From positions 211,224 through 275,223 of the forward strand of contig JACQBA010000012.1 of assembly GCA_016194745.1 (NCBI GenBank): DNA of 64,000 nt, written 5' to 3'. Made by a program: the position numbers and the translations under genes. This DNA is from Elusimicrobiota bacterium. GTDB taxonomy: Bacteria > Elusimicrobiota > Elusimicrobia > UBA1565 > JACRDR01. Below, in pieces: positions 48,043-56,448 of the stretch (positions are counted from its first letter, which is position 1; each line of letters starts with the position of its first letter). Under the pieces are notes generated by a model. That model was not told the DNA's origin, searched no databases, and worked only from the letters and a program-made list of their open reading frames with translations.

Positions 48043-48048
48043 TAATAT
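48043..48048 (+). promoter_or_regulatory. Extended -10 before the amidohydrolase gene
   Basis: TGGTAATAT (extended -10, hexamer TAATAT) ends 7 bases before the ATG at 48056, predicting a leaderless transcript. Confidence 0.5.
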
Positions 48049-48055
48049 CCGGGCT

Positions 48056-50728
48056 ATGCTACGGACAACTCTTCGCGACCGACGTCGACGCGCCGTCGTC
48101 TTGACGTTTGCGGCGGGCCTCGCGGCCTGCGCCGGGCAGCATTCCGCGCCGCCGAAGACGCCCGCGGCGACGTCGACGCAGGCGCCCACGCCTCAGGCTC
48201 CCGAGACCACGGTCGTCCGCCACGCTACGGTCCTGCCGTCGTCCGGCCCCGTCGTCACGGACGGCGCCGTCGCGTTCTCCGAGGGCAAGCTCGTGTTCGT
48301 CGGCAAGGATTCGGATGTCCCGACGTTCCAGAACGCGAAGACGATCGAGGCGCGCGGCCGTTTCGTCACGCCCGGTTTGATCGACGGCCACAGTCACTTG
48401 GGCGTTGGCGGGAGCCCGGAAGTCTGGGCGCATTCGGATTTCAACGAGGGGACGGCGCCGGTCACGGCGGAAGTGAGCGCGGCCCACGGCTTTTGGCCCC
48501 AGGATCCGGGCTTGCGCCGAGCGGCGGCGGGCGGGATCACGTCTCTTCTCGCTCTTCCGGGGAGCGCTAATCTCATCGGCGGGCGCGGCTTTCCCGTGAA
48601 GCTCAAGTTCGGCAGGACCGCGAGCGAGATGCGATTTCCCGGCGCGAAGGATTCCCTGAAGATGGCGTGCGGCGAAAACCCGAAGCGCGTCTACGGCAAG
48701 AACCAAAAGCGCTCGCCGTCGACCCGCATGGGGAACGTCGCCGGCTACCGCCAGGCGTTCGCGCAGGCGCAGGACTACGCCGCCAAGCGGAAGGAGTACG
48801 ACAACAAGCTCAAGAAGAACCCGGACGGCGCGGGCGTGCCTCCGACGAGGGACTTGAAGAACGAGACGCTCGCGGCCGTGATGAACGGCGACCTGCTGGT
48901 CCAGAACCACTGCTACCGCGCCGACGAGATGCAGATCATGCTCGAGGTGGCCGACGAGTTCGGCTTCACGATCCGCGCGTTCCATCATGCGCTCGAAGCC
49001 TACAAGCTGCGCGATAAGATCGTCGTGAAGAACACCGCGATCGCGACGTGGGCGGACTGGTGGGGCTTCAAATTCGAGGCTTACGACGGGATCCGCGAGA
49101 ACGCGGGCCTCTTCACCGAGGCCGGCGGCCGCGCGACCATCCACTCCGACTCCGAGATCGGCATCCAGCGCCTCAATCAGGAAGCCGCGAAGGCATTGTG
49201 GCGGGCCCGGGACGCCGGCATTTCAGTGACCGAAGAGCAGGCGCTGCGCTGGATCACCCTCAATCCCGCGTGGCTCATGGGCGTCGACAACGTCACAGGT
49301 TCCTTGGAGAAGGGAAAGATGGCGGACCTGGTCGTGTGGGACCGGACGCCGCTGTCGGTCTACGCGAAAGCCGAGAAAGTGTTTGCGGACGGCGTCCAGA
49401 CCTACGACGCCAAGACCGGGGCGTCCAACACGAGCGATTTCGAGCTGTCGGCCCGCGCCGAGGTTCCGATCAAGGCCGCGGAGGTGAAGCTTCCGCCGGC
49501 GATCGAGGCGGCTAAGCCGGGAGACCCGGCGCCGCTGCCGATCCCGGATAAGGCGGATGCGTGCACCGTGATCCGCGGCGCGGCGGTCCTCGCCGAGTCC
49601 GGCATCCTGGAATCGGGCAGCGTCGTCCTCCGCGGAGGGCGCATCGCGAGCGTCGGCAAGGAGGCCGGCGACCCCGCCGGTTGCCGCGTCGTCGAAGGCG
49701 CAGGCCGCGTTCTCGCTCCGGGCTTCATCGAGCCGAACTCCCACTTGGGCGTCATGGAGATCACCTACGAGGAGTCGACGAAGGACACCGGTCCGCGGGA
49801 GTCGAAGCCGGAGGACGCGGTGCACGCGGCCCTGAGGGCCTCCGAAAACGTCAACCCCGAGTCCGAGGCGCTGCCGGTCGCGCGAGGCGGCGGCATCACC
49901 TCGGCGGTGACGATCCCGGGCGCGGGCCTCGTCTCGGGCCAAAGCGCGCATTTCTCGCTGGACGGCCGCGTGCTCAAGCCGTCGATCGCCATGTACGCCG
50001 CGTTGGGCGAGAGCGGCGCGGAGACGATCCATTCCTCCCGAGGCGACGCCATGGACCGCCTCAAGGAAGTCCTCTCCGACGCCCGCGAATACGCCAAGCG
50101 GCGCCAGGAATTCGAGCAGAATCGGATGCGGAAGGTGGCCGCGAGCCGCGGCGACCTCGAGGCGCTGCAGCCGGTGCTGGCGGGCCGGATGCCGCTCGTC
50201 GTCCGCGTCGACCGCGCCTCCGACATCCGCGCGGCGCTTGCGCTCAAGAAGGAGTTTGGACTGAGGCTCGTCTTGTCGCACGCCGCCGAGGCCTGGAAGG
50301 TCGCCGCGGAGCTGGCGCAGGCCAAGGTGCCGGTGATCGTGCGTCCGATGGACAACCTTCCCGCGAACATGGACGTCAAAGGCGCGCGCATGGACGCGGC
50401 CGCTCTTCTCTCGGCGCAGGGGGTCTCCGTGCTGATCTCCACCTTCGGCGATCCGCAGGGCGCCCGCACGCTGCCGCAGGAGGCGGGCAACGCCGTCGCT
50501 TGGGGCCTGGAGTACTCGCAGGCCATTCGGGCGATCTCGACCAACGTGGCCGATGCCTTCGGACTCGAGGGCGGGCGCATCGCGGCGGGCGCGCGGGCGG
50601 ATCTCGTCCTTTGGAACGGGGATCCGCTCGAGCTCTCTAGCCGCCCGGTCGGCATGTGGATCGGCGGCGCTCAGGTGCCTTTGGACAGCCGTCAGACGAA
50701 GCTCCTCGGCAAATACCGCAAGCTCTAG
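48056..50728 (+). CDS. Tandem amidohydrolase lipoprotein
   Basis: An 890-residue predicted lipoprotein (lipobox LAAC, Cys25). It carries two amidohydrolase domains: residues about 50-465 and 505-885. The first has the HxH metal motif intact (GLIDGHSHLGV, His112 and His114) and the family ending GSLEKGKMADLVVWDRTPL. In the second, the corresponding motif reads EPNSHLGV (Asn561, His563), so a metal ligand is lost, although GRIAAGARADLVLWNGDPL is well kept. Related imidazolonepropionase-like enzymes hydrolyse cyclic amides or dipeptides. The second half is probably structural or impaired. The next gene begins on its stop codon. Confidence 0.82.
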   Translation: MLRTTLRDRRRRAVVLTFAAGLAACAGQHSAPPKTPAATSTQAPTPQAPETTVVRHATVLPSSGPVVTDGAVAFSEGKLVFVGKDSDVPTFQNAKTIEARGRFVTPGLIDGHSHLGVGGSPEVWAHSDFNEGTAPVTAEVSAAHGFWPQDPGLRRAAAGGITSLLALPGSANLIGGRGFPVKLKFGRTASEMRFPGAKDSLKMACGENPKRVYGKNQKRSPSTRMGNVAGYRQAFAQAQDYAAKRKEYDNKLKKNPDGAGVPPTRDLKNETLAAVMNGDLLVQNHCYRADEMQIMLEVADEFGFTIRAFHHALEAYKLRDKIVVKNTAIATWADWWGFKFEAYDGIRENAGLFTEAGGRATIHSDSEIGIQRLNQEAAKALWRARDAGISVTEEQALRWITLNPAWLMGVDNVTGSLEKGKMADLVVWDRTPLSVYAKAEKVFADGVQTYDAKTGASNTSDFELSARAEVPIKAAEVKLPPAIEAAKPGDPAPLPIPDKADACTVIRGAAVLAESGILESGSVVLRGGRIASVGKEAGDPAGCRVVEGAGRVLAPGFIEPNSHLGVMEITYEESTKDTGPRESKPEDAVHAALRASENVNPESEALPVARGGGITSAVTIPGAGLVSGQSAHFSLDGRVLKPSIAMYAALGESGAETIHSSRGDAMDRLKEVLSDAREYAKRRQEFEQNRMRKVAASRGDLEALQPVLAGRMPLVVRVDRASDIRAALALKKEFGLRLVLSHAAEAWKVAAELAQAKVPVIVRPMDNLPANMDVKGARMDAAALLSAQGVSVLISTFGDPQGARTLPQEAGNAVAWGLEYSQAIRAISTNVADAFGLEGGRIAAGARADLVLWNGDPLELSSRPVGMWIGGAQVPLDSRQTKLLGKYRKL

Positions 50729-51591
50729 TGCGAACGACTCTCGCGGCGCTGACGACGCTTGCCGCGGCGCTGGCGTCGGCGGCGCCGGTCCGAAACGCAG
50801 GCCGGGAGCAGCTCATGCCCTCGGTCGGCGACGAGCGGGTCCAGATCGGATTCGCCGACTTCGGCGGATTCGTAAAAAATCCGCGCTCGGCCGCCTCCGC
50901 GCGTCCCGACTCCTCCGGTACGGCGCTGCTCCTGTATCAAGCCTACATCCTGGACGCGGTGAACGGCGACAAGGTCGGTTTCCTCTCGGACCTCGTGTTC
51001 CTGACCGACCGGGAATCGGCGCGTTCGTATCAGCCGGTGTCCTTGGACTATCTGCTCGGCATGAGCACGCGATTCGATTCGTGGCGCGTTCAGTTCGATC
51101 GGGACGAAGCCATGTCGCTGAAAGGCGGCTCCGGGGGCTGGAGGAATTGGAGCGTGAGGGGCAGCTATCTTCTGCAGTCGAAGAAGGAGCAGCTGAACAT
51201 GCCGAAGTTCGGCCGTCGTCGCCGTTTCGACGTCGGCGCGGACGCGTGGTCCCTCGGTCTGACGGCGGGGTACTTTCTCCATCCCGGGACGACGCCGTCG
51301 CGGCTCGACGGCACCGGCCAGGTGGAATGGCGCTATCAGGCGGCCGGCCGGATGAGCTTCATGAAGGAAACTCTCCTGCTCCAGGCGGACGCGGACATGC
51401 TCACCGACCGCAACACCCGCAGACGCCTTCCCTCCGATCTCGATCTGGACCTGGGGATCGGCACGAAGATCGACCAGACGGAGCTGATGATCCACCGGCG
51501 GTCCCGCCAGGCGATCGGCGCGCCGGGATACGCCCTGTATTATCTCCTGACCGCCCGCATACGCTTCGACAGCCGCACGATGTCGCCCTGA
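50728..51591 (+). CDS. Exported outer-membrane-like protein
   Basis: A 287-residue protein starting at a GTG that shares a base with the upstream stop (TAGTG). It has a signal peptide (residues 1-18, cleavage after ASA) and alternating amphipathic strands (ALLLYQAYILDAVNGD, WRNWSVRGSYLLQSK, EWRYQAAGRMSFMKETLLL) that suggest a beta barrel. The terminal strand (LYYLLTARIRF) ends in Phe but is followed by six more residues. No family is recognised. It is co-translated with the amidohydrolase lipoprotein. Confidence 0.6.
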   Translation: MRTTLAALTTLAAALASAAPVRNAGREQLMPSVGDERVQIGFADFGGFVKNPRSAASARPDSSGTALLLYQAYILDAVNGDKVGFLSDLVFLTDRESARSYQPVSLDYLLGMSTRFDSWRVQFDRDEAMSLKGGSGGWRNWSVRGSYLLQSKKEQLNMPKFGRRRRFDVGADAWSLGLTAGYFLHPGTTPSRLDGTGQVEWRYQAAGRMSFMKETLLLQADADMLTDRNTRRRLPSDLDLDLGIGTKIDQTELMIHRRSRQAIGAPGYALYYLLTARIRFDSRTMSP

Positions 51592-51602
51592 CGCTCCGTA
51601 CC

Positions 51603-51611
51603 TGATATAAT
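51603..51611 (+). promoter_or_regulatory. Extended -10 promoter of the thioredoxin-like gene
   Basis: TGATATAAT, a consensus extended -10 (hexamer 51606-51611), ends 10 bases before the ATG at 51622. The leader would be only a few bases. Confidence 0.6.
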
Positions 51612-51621
51612 CGCCGTCGAA

Positions 51622-52053
51622 ATGTCCATCGCCGCCGCGATCGCCCTTGCGTACGCCGTCTCGGCGCACGCGGGTACCTGGGAACCCTATACCGACGGCG
51701 GCTTTAACGCCGCGATGGACAGAGGCCGTCCCGTGGTGCTCCAGTTCACCGCCCAAGGATGCGGCATCTGCGCGGACCAAGAGCGCGTCATCACCCGCAT
51801 CCTAAGACAGCCGGAGTTCAAGGACTTCGCGGGCTTCTCGGTCGATTTCGACGCGTTCCGTCCCGTGGTCGCGCGCTGGCGCGTGGGAGGACGCTCGACG
51901 CTGCTCCTGCTGCGCGAGCGCCAGGAGATCCGCCGAGTGGCCGGCATCATCACCGAGAGCGACATCCTGGGATTTCTAAAGCACGCGATGCCCGACAAGC
52001 TGCGCGGTCGCCCGAAGAAGCGGCCATCCAATCGACTCGAGCCGCGCCCTTAG
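51622..52053 (+). CDS. Exported thioredoxin-fold protein
   Basis: A 143-residue protein with a signal peptide (residues 1-17, ending AHA) and a thioredoxin-like core: RPVVLQFTAQGCGICADQERV with the CGIC redox pair, then FSVDFDAFRPVVARWRVGGRSTLLLL and the terminal helix ILGFLKHAM. It resembles DUF255/thioredoxin_7-type proteins and would act on disulfides in the periplasm. The cis-Pro of thioredoxins is not obvious (VGGRSTLLL). It converges on the lipoprotein gene with a 4-base overlap. Confidence 0.72.
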   Translation: MSIAAAIALAYAVSAHAGTWEPYTDGGFNAAMDRGRPVVLQFTAQGCGICADQERVITRILRQPEFKDFAGFSVDFDAFRPVVARWRVGGRSTLLLLRERQEIRRVAGIITESDILGFLKHAMPDKLRGRPKKRPSNRLEPRP

Positions 52054-52745
52054 GGCTGGAAGATCAAGGACGGCACGAAGGCGGGGATGAACTCGGCCGC
52101 CTTTTCGAAAAACGGGACGGGGGAGGAGACCGTCACGACCACCGCGTTGGGCCCCTGCGCGAACGCGAAGGCCTTCGAGCGGAACTGGCCGCTCGCGTAT
52201 TGGCGGTCCGCGACTACCTCAAAGCCCTCGAACAACCCGTAGGCGGCGGTGGAGGTGACGACGCCCGTCACTCCCTCGGTCGACGACAATGGGCCGACGA
52301 CGCGGCCGTCGAAGTACTTTTCCAGCGTACGCTTCCCCAGCGGGTTGATCTTGACGGTGGCGTTGGCGGGCTCCTCGGAGACGAGCTTCACGCGCTGGGT
52401 GATCGTCATAATGGTGCCCGGGCCGTCGGCTTCGTCGGTGATCACGTAGCCGTCGGGCAGCACGCAGGTAAGCTTGTATTGGGTGTTGAAGCAGGGCGCT
52501 TTCGGCGACGGCGCGGCCGCCGTCGGCAGGGGGATCGGCGCCGGCGAAGCCTCCGGAGCGGGCGGGGGCAACGGCGGCGGCGCGGGACTGGGAGCGGCAG
52601 CGGGCGCGGGTGCAGAGGCCGGCCGATGCGGCGCGGCTGCGGGACCTCCCTGGTTCCTCGATCGGCCTCCCGCGGCGGGCGCCGGCGCGCAGCCGGCGAA
52701 CGCGGCGGCGGAAACGAAAACTAGAAGACCGCAAAGGCGCCTCAC
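52050..52745 (-). CDS. Lipoprotein with Pro/Ala-rich linker
   Basis: A 231-residue predicted lipoprotein (lipobox FAGC, Cys19). Residues 20-82 are almost only Pro, Ala and Ser, a flexible spacer like those that cross peptidoglycan. The C-terminal domain (about 85-231: PDGYVITDEADGPGTIMTITQ, EVVADRQYASGQFRSKAFAF) is beta-rich and of unknown family. The start is GTG 52745; TAGAAT (52752-52757) ends 6 bases upstream, so a leaderless transcript is likely. Confidence 0.65.
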   Translation of the reverse strand: MRRLCGLLVFVSAAAFAGCAPAPAAGGRSRNQGGPAAAPHRPASAPAPAAAPSPAPPPLPPPAPEASPAPIPLPTAAAPSPKAPCFNTQYKLTCVLPDGYVITDEADGPGTIMTITQRVKLVSEEPANATVKINPLGKRTLEKYFDGRVVGPLSSTEGVTGVVTSTAAYGLFEGFEVVADRQYASGQFRSKAFAFAQGPNAVVVTVSSPVPFFEKAAEFIPAFVPSLIFQP

Positions 52746-52751
52746 CCACCG

Positions 52752-52757
52752 ATTCTA
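52752..52757 (-). promoter_or_regulatory. -10-like hexamer of a leaderless GTG start (lipoprotein gene)
   Basis: On the minus strand TAGAAT is followed after exactly 6 bases by the GTG at 52745, the same arrangement as at 28995-29007. Confidence 0.45.
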
Positions 52758-52789
52758 GCGAAATCCCGAGACCGGCGCAAAGACGCGGT

Positions 52790-53032
52790 TCAGGACGGGT
52801 CGTCTTTCTTGAATTTGGCGGCCCCGAGAAGGACGATCCCGACCAGGGCGAGCGCGTTGGATTTGGCCTGGTTGCGGCGCTCAGGGTCCGGCGGGCTCGC
52901 CGCCGGCAGCGCATAGTCCGCCGCGTCGCGGCGGTATCGGTAGCGCGAGCTCTTGGGCGGAGACAGGATCAGCGACGCCAGGAGGCAGCCCACGCCGCCG
53001 ATCCAGAGCCACATTTTCGTCGGGCTCATCAT
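52790..53032 (-). CDS. Small two-segment membrane protein
   Basis: An 80-residue protein with two hydrophobic segments (MWLWIGGVGCLLASLILSP and NALALVGIVLLGAAKF) joined by a basic, Tyr-rich loop. No family is recognised. Two adjacent ATGs (53032, 53029) and a third at 53014 are possible starts; AGGA 8 bases upstream favours 53032. It lies 26 bp downstream of tRNA-Phe on the same strand and may be transcribed with it. Confidence 0.5.
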   Translation of the reverse strand: MMSPTKMWLWIGGVGCLLASLILSPPKSSRYRYRRDAADYALPAASPPDPERRNQAKSNALALVGIVLLGAAKFKKDDPS

Positions 53033-53057
53033 TCTAGTCGTCCTGCAAAAGAGATAT

Positions 53058-53128
53058 GGCAAGGGCTGGGATCGAACCAGCGACACCTGCTTTTTCAGAG
53101 CAGTGCTCTACCACTGAGCTACCTTGCC
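53058..53128 (-). tRNA. tRNA-Phe (anticodon GAA)
   Basis: A 71-nt cloverleaf: acceptor GGCAAGG pairing with CCTTGCC, D arm GCTC/GAGC with a short loop, anticodon arm CTGCT-loop-AGCAG whose loop CTGAAAA reads GAA, and T arm GCTGG/CCAGC with TTCGATC. The 3' CCA is not encoded and must be added. Confidence 0.93.
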
Positions 53129-53273
53129 GAAATCGGGAGGAACGTCGGTTCATTGAACCAATTTTCAGGCGACGGTCGCAAGGTGCGGCGCGGCCGTTGG
53201 TCCCATGAGCGCGAGGGCCGAAAGAATGCGGCGCAGGAGCCGAACGGACCGACGCGGCTTGGACGACGGCGGG

Positions 53274-53279
53274 TATAAT
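53274..53279 (+). promoter_or_regulatory. -10 element before the small exported protein gene
   Basis: A consensus TATAAT with no good -35. The transcript would start near 53286, giving a leader of about 34 bases with a purine-rich AGGGGGG ribosome-binding site. The rest of the 190-base gap from tRNA-Phe shows only a small inverted repeat (53148-53160). Confidence 0.5.
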
Positions 53280-53319
53280 CGATCTTGTCGCCGCCGCACG
53301 GATCAGACAGGGGGGACTC

Positions 53320-53586
53320 ATGCGCAAATCCGCAGGCATCGCCGCGATGATGCTGCTGTCCGGTTCCATCGCATTCGCCGCCGTCGGGCGGTTCCGAATG
53401 AGCAATCGCGGGCACAATCCGTTGGTTCCCGAGGACATCATCGACAAGCTCAAGGCGGATCCGAACGTCAAGGTCATCAGCGCCGATCCGGGCTACTTGG
53501 TGGTGGAGGCGGACGCCGCCTATCTTCGAAAGAAGTACGGTAATAGGCACTACATCACGACGGCGAATCCGACTCCGGGCGACTGA
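53320..53586 (+). CDS. Small exported protein
   Basis: An 88-residue protein with a signal peptide (residues 1-21, ending AFA) and a short mature domain (PEDIIDKLKADPNVKVISADPGYLVVEADAAYLRKKYG) that could form an alpha/beta unit. No family is recognised. The start has a G-rich ribosome-binding site and an upstream TATAAT. It converges on the next minus-strand gene, 5 bases away. Confidence 0.65.
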   Translation: MRKSAGIAAMMLLSGSIAFAAVGRFRMSNRGHNPLVPEDIIDKLKADPNVKVISADPGYLVVEADAAYLRKKYGNRHYITTANPTPGD

Positions 53587-53591
53587 GCCGG

Positions 53592-54308
53592 TCAGCGGTC
53601 TTTCGAGGACGGCGTGTAGTGCCGGATCGTGATGCCCTGCCTCGGAAAGTACTGCGACATGTCGGTCTTCGCCGCTTTCGACTTCACGGCGTCGTTGACC
53701 GGCCGCGTGGAGCCCTGCTGGCTCGCGATAAAGACCGGCGAGGAGATGCCCTCCGCGGCGTCCGGATAGCGGCGGCTGAGCATCGAGCGGAAGGCGAGCG
53801 TCGCGGTCTGGTGGTCGCCCGGCAGGAGCCGGAAGTCCGGGCTGCTGCGCACGTCCTCAAGGAGCCCCAAGAGCTCCGGCGCGTTGCGCGAATCGATCGG
53901 CGCCTTGCTGGGCGTCCCGCCGCGCGGCGTGAGAGTCACCAAGAAATCGTCGCCGGAGGACTTGGCCAGCTTGGTGAGCTGAAGGCGGTTGCGCGCGCTG
54001 TCTTCCATCAGAATGTCGATTTGAAGCCCACCCGAGCGCTCCTGCTCGCGCGCGGCGCGGACCTCGAGCGTGTCCTTCTTGATCCAAGAGGGGATCGAGG
54101 ACGCCGGGATTGGCGGGGTGTTCACCGGCGGCCGCGCGGCGCGGTTCGAGGGCTTCGCCTCGACCTCCAGGGGAGCGCTGATCGGCTCGTTCGACGGCAG
54201 GCTCGTCCCCGGAAGCAGGGGCTCCCGCTTGAAGCCGGTGGATTTGGGCTGGGCGCCCGCGGTCGCGGCGATCAAGGCTACGACAAGCAAGCTGATGGAT
54301 CGGTTCAT
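53592..54308 (-). CDS. Exported protein of unknown function
   Basis: A 238-residue protein with a signal peptide (MNRSISLLVVALIAATAGAQ), a Pro-rich region (about residues 25-75) and a C-terminal mixed domain (SGGLQIDILMEDSARNRLQLTKL; DFLVTLTPRGG; ATLAFRSMLSRRYPDAAEG). No family is recognised. ATG 54308 is preferred to the adjacent ATG 54311 because of GGGAG spacing. TATACT at 54331-54336 may be the -10. The gap 54312-54499 to the next gene holds no other recognisable feature. Confidence 0.6.
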   Translation of the reverse strand: MNRSISLLVVALIAATAGAQPKSTGFKREPLLPGTSLPSNEPISAPLEVEAKPSNRAARPPVNTPPIPASSIPSWIKKDTLEVRAAREQERSGGLQIDILMEDSARNRLQLTKLAKSSGDDFLVTLTPRGGTPSKAPIDSRNAPELLGLLEDVRSSPDFRLLPGDHQTATLAFRSMLSRRYPDAAEGISSPVFIASQQGSTRPVNDAVKSKAAKTDMSQYFPRQGITIRHYTPSSKDR

Positions 54309-54499
54309 CATCACTCCCTGGTGCCTCTTAAGTATAAGATTCTGGGTGTCAAGGAGATGAGGCGAAGGGCCCATACGGGAATAGGTATTTTAGCCCATAT
54401 TCAAGATTCAGCTAGGGCTATCGGCGCGCAGCCAGCCGGGACCTTGGCCTCTGCGGGAGCGCCTCGAGTTCGGTCGTCAGCGTTCCTGCCCGAGGTAGT

Positions 54500-55333
54500 T
54501 CAGGCGAGCGCGGATTCTACGGGCCTAGACCATGCGCCCCGGGCTCTTGGCGCGCGCGACATCGCGGCTTGGTAGCGGCGGCTCATCAGGTCGAACCATG
54601 CCATCCCAGGCAGCCGTGAGATCGTCTGGTCGATATGGCGGATATGACGAGCGCCTTCGGCGTCGCCGAAGATGTATTGGAGCATGAAATCAATCTCGCG
54701 TTCCGCCTTCACGCCGTAGCCGACGGGTCCCCAGAATCGCCTGAGCAGGAATTCCGTGAGCCGCTGCGTCGACTTGGATCTCGCCAGGCCCTCGGACGCC
54801 TTGTGGTAATAGAACGAGAAGTGCCGCGATTCGTCGCGGATGATCCGGCGCAGGACCTGGACCAAGACGGGGTTGCGGCTCCGGTTGGCGAGGCAGAGGT
54901 ATCCATTGAGCGTCGTGATCTCCTGGATCGATCCCCACGTCATGTGGACGATGTGGAAGTCGCGGCGAAGGGAATTCAGCACCGCGGTGCCAGCGCTTTC
55001 CAAGCGTTCCCGCCACGTCGGCCGGCGCGCGCCGCAGATTGCCGGAGACCGGTCGACCCCGGCCGCGCGCACGAAGCTCTCGATCGCCCGGCCGTGGTAC
55101 GATTCCTCGTAGAGCCAGCACGCCAGGAAGTCGGCGATCTCGGGGTCCCGGCCGGCGTCGGTGTTCAGGAGGTCCCGCAGGTAGCAGAGCGTGTGCGCCT
55201 CGATATCCATCATATATTCGAGCGCCTTGATCTCTCCCACCGCGATCGGGTGACGGGAGACGTCTTCCCAATCGATGTCGGATACGTCCAACTTTTGGGA
55301 GGTTGCCAGATACTGGTCCAAATCGAACGGCAT
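54500..55333 (-). CDS. Diiron ferritin-like protein (acyl-ACP desaturase-like)
   Basis: A 277-residue all-helical protein with a carboxylate diiron pattern: an acidic helix [18 protein letters not shown], first ExxH in [15 protein letters not shown], and second ExxH in [18 protein letters not shown]. This spacing fits the ferritin-like/acyl-ACP desaturase superfamily. It may hydroxylate or desaturate a lipid or other substrate, but the substrate is not evident. TAAAAT (55340-55345) ends 6 bases before the ATG, predicting a leaderless transcript. It is divergent from clpP. Confidence 0.75.
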   Translation of the reverse strand: MPFDLDQYLATSQKLDVSDIDWEDVSRHPIAVGEIKALEYMMDIEAHTLCYLRDLLNTDAGRDPEIADFLACWLYEESYHGRAIESFVRAAGVDRSPAICGARRPTWRERLESAGTAVLNSLRRDFHIVHMTWGSIQEITTLNGYLCLANRSRNPVLVQVLRRIIRDESRHFSFYYHKASEGLARSKSTQRLTEFLLRRFWGPVGYGVKAEREIDFMLQYIFGDAEGARHIRHIDQTISRLPGMAWFDLMSRRYQAAMSRAPRARGAWSRPVESALA

Positions 55334-55339
55334 GCGCGC

Positions 55340-55345
55340 ATTTTA
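55340..55345 (-). promoter_or_regulatory. -10-like hexamer of a leaderless start (diiron gene)
   Basis: On the minus strand TAAAAT ends 6 bases before the ATG at 55333; there is no ribosome-binding site. Confidence 0.45.
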
Positions 55346-55437
55346 CCTATTTCCACGAGGTTTCGTCTCGGGCCCGAGCGCGGATTGGCATTGGCATCGC
55401 AAATATTGTTTCATTAAGTCGTCGACAGGAGAACACT

Positions 55438-56058
55438 ATGCCTTTGATCATCCCGCAAGTCATCGAGCGCGCTCAGCAGGGCGCCATGGTCGGCTACGAC
55501 ATCTATTCCCGCCTGCTCAAGGACCGGATCATCTTCGTCGGCGGCTACGAAGGCGAGGTAACGACCGACTCGGCCAATATCCTGATCGCCCAGCTGCTGT
55601 ACTTGGAATCCGAGGATTCCGACAAGGACATCAATCTCTACATCAACTCCCCCGGCGGCATGGTGACGGCGGGACTCGCCGTCTACGACACGATGCAGTA
55701 CATCAAGGCCCCGATCACGACGATCTGCATCGGCATGGCGATGTCTTTCGGCGCGGTGCTTCTTGCGGCCGGGACGAAGGGCCGGCGGTTCGCGCTGCCG
55801 CAGTCGCGCATCATGATCCACCAGCCGCTCATCGGCGGCCACGGCATCGGCGGCCAGGCGACCGACATCGAGGTCGAGGCGCGCGAGATGACGAAGACGA
55901 AGCAGATTTTGAACGGCATCCTCGCGAAGCACTGCGGCCAGACTATCGAAAAGATCGAGCGCGACTGCGAGCGCAATTTCTACATGTCCTCCGAAGAGGC
56001 CAAGAAGTACGGCCTCATCGACGAGGTCATCGAGAACCCCAAGGCCGTAAAGCGCTAG
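55438..56058 (+). CDS. clpP: ClpP-family protease subunit with Asn in place of the catalytic Asp
   Basis: A 206-residue member of the ClpP serine protease family, which forms a tetradecameric chamber fed by ClpX/ClpA-type unfoldases. The nucleophile Ser103 (GMAMSFGAV) and His128 (MIHQPL) are present. The third triad residue, Asp in the canonical DxDRDNFxS segment, is replaced: here [13 protein letters not shown], with Asn180 (codon AAT at 55975). The segment after His is about 3 residues longer than in E. coli or B. subtilis ClpP ([14 protein letters not shown]). Listeria ClpP1 has the same Asp-to-Asn change and needs a partner for full activity. An AGGAG ribosome-binding site supports the start. 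No clpX lies nearby. Confidence 0.92.
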   Translation: MPLIIPQVIERAQQGAMVGYDIYSRLLKDRIIFVGGYEGEVTTDSANILIAQLLYLESEDSDKDINLYINSPGGMVTAGLAVYDTMQYIKAPITTICIGMAMSFGAVLLAAGTKGRRFALPQSRIMIHQPLIGGHGIGGQATDIEVEAREMTKTKQILNGILAKHCGQTIEKIERDCERNFYMSSEEAKKYGLIDEVIENPKAVKR

Positions 56059-56130
56059 ACCGATCGGCCCACGGTCCCGGGCCGACCGACCCTGCCGCCT
56101 GCCCGGAGCGTCCGCTATCCTGACGGCAGG

Positions 56131-56367
56131 ATGAATCTTCGGGCCGCGGCGCTTGTTCTGTTTCTTCCGTCGTTCGCCTTCGCCGCGTCGGGCTCCGGCT
56201 ACGCCGGCAGGCTGACGATTCGGCTCGCGTTCAAGCATCCCATCGAAGAGGACCTCCATCTGTCCAGTTTCTGCGACGAGAAGGTGAGAGGCACCCGCTC
56301 GATCAGCGCGATCACTCAGGTCTACGGCGGCACGTTGGACCCCGCCGCGCTCCTCCGCTTTCGCTAG
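56131..56367 (+). CDS. Small exported protein
   Basis: A 78-residue protein with a signal peptide (residues 1-18, FLPSFAFAAS) and a short mature part with one Cys (LSSFCDEKVRG). No family is recognised. TATCCT (56116-56121) ends 9 bases before the ATG and could be a -10. After the stop, an inverted repeat (AGGCAAG/CTTGCCT, 56403-56425) precedes the PilZ gene. Confidence 0.5.
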   Translation: MNLRAAALVLFLPSFAFAASGSGYAGRLTIRLAFKHPIEEDLHLSSFCDEKVRGTRSISAITQVYGGTLDPAALLRFR

Positions 56368-56448
56368 CGGAACCCATCACAGAACCCGCACAGAATCGGC
56401 CCAGGCAAGACACAGGCGCTTGCCTCATGATAGGGGTAGGAGTACAGT

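Noticed and set aside
53148..53160. Short inverted repeat (GGTTCA-T-TGAACC) upstream of tRNA-Phe
   Set aside because: It is too short and isolated to assign as an operator or terminator; the arrangement could be chance.
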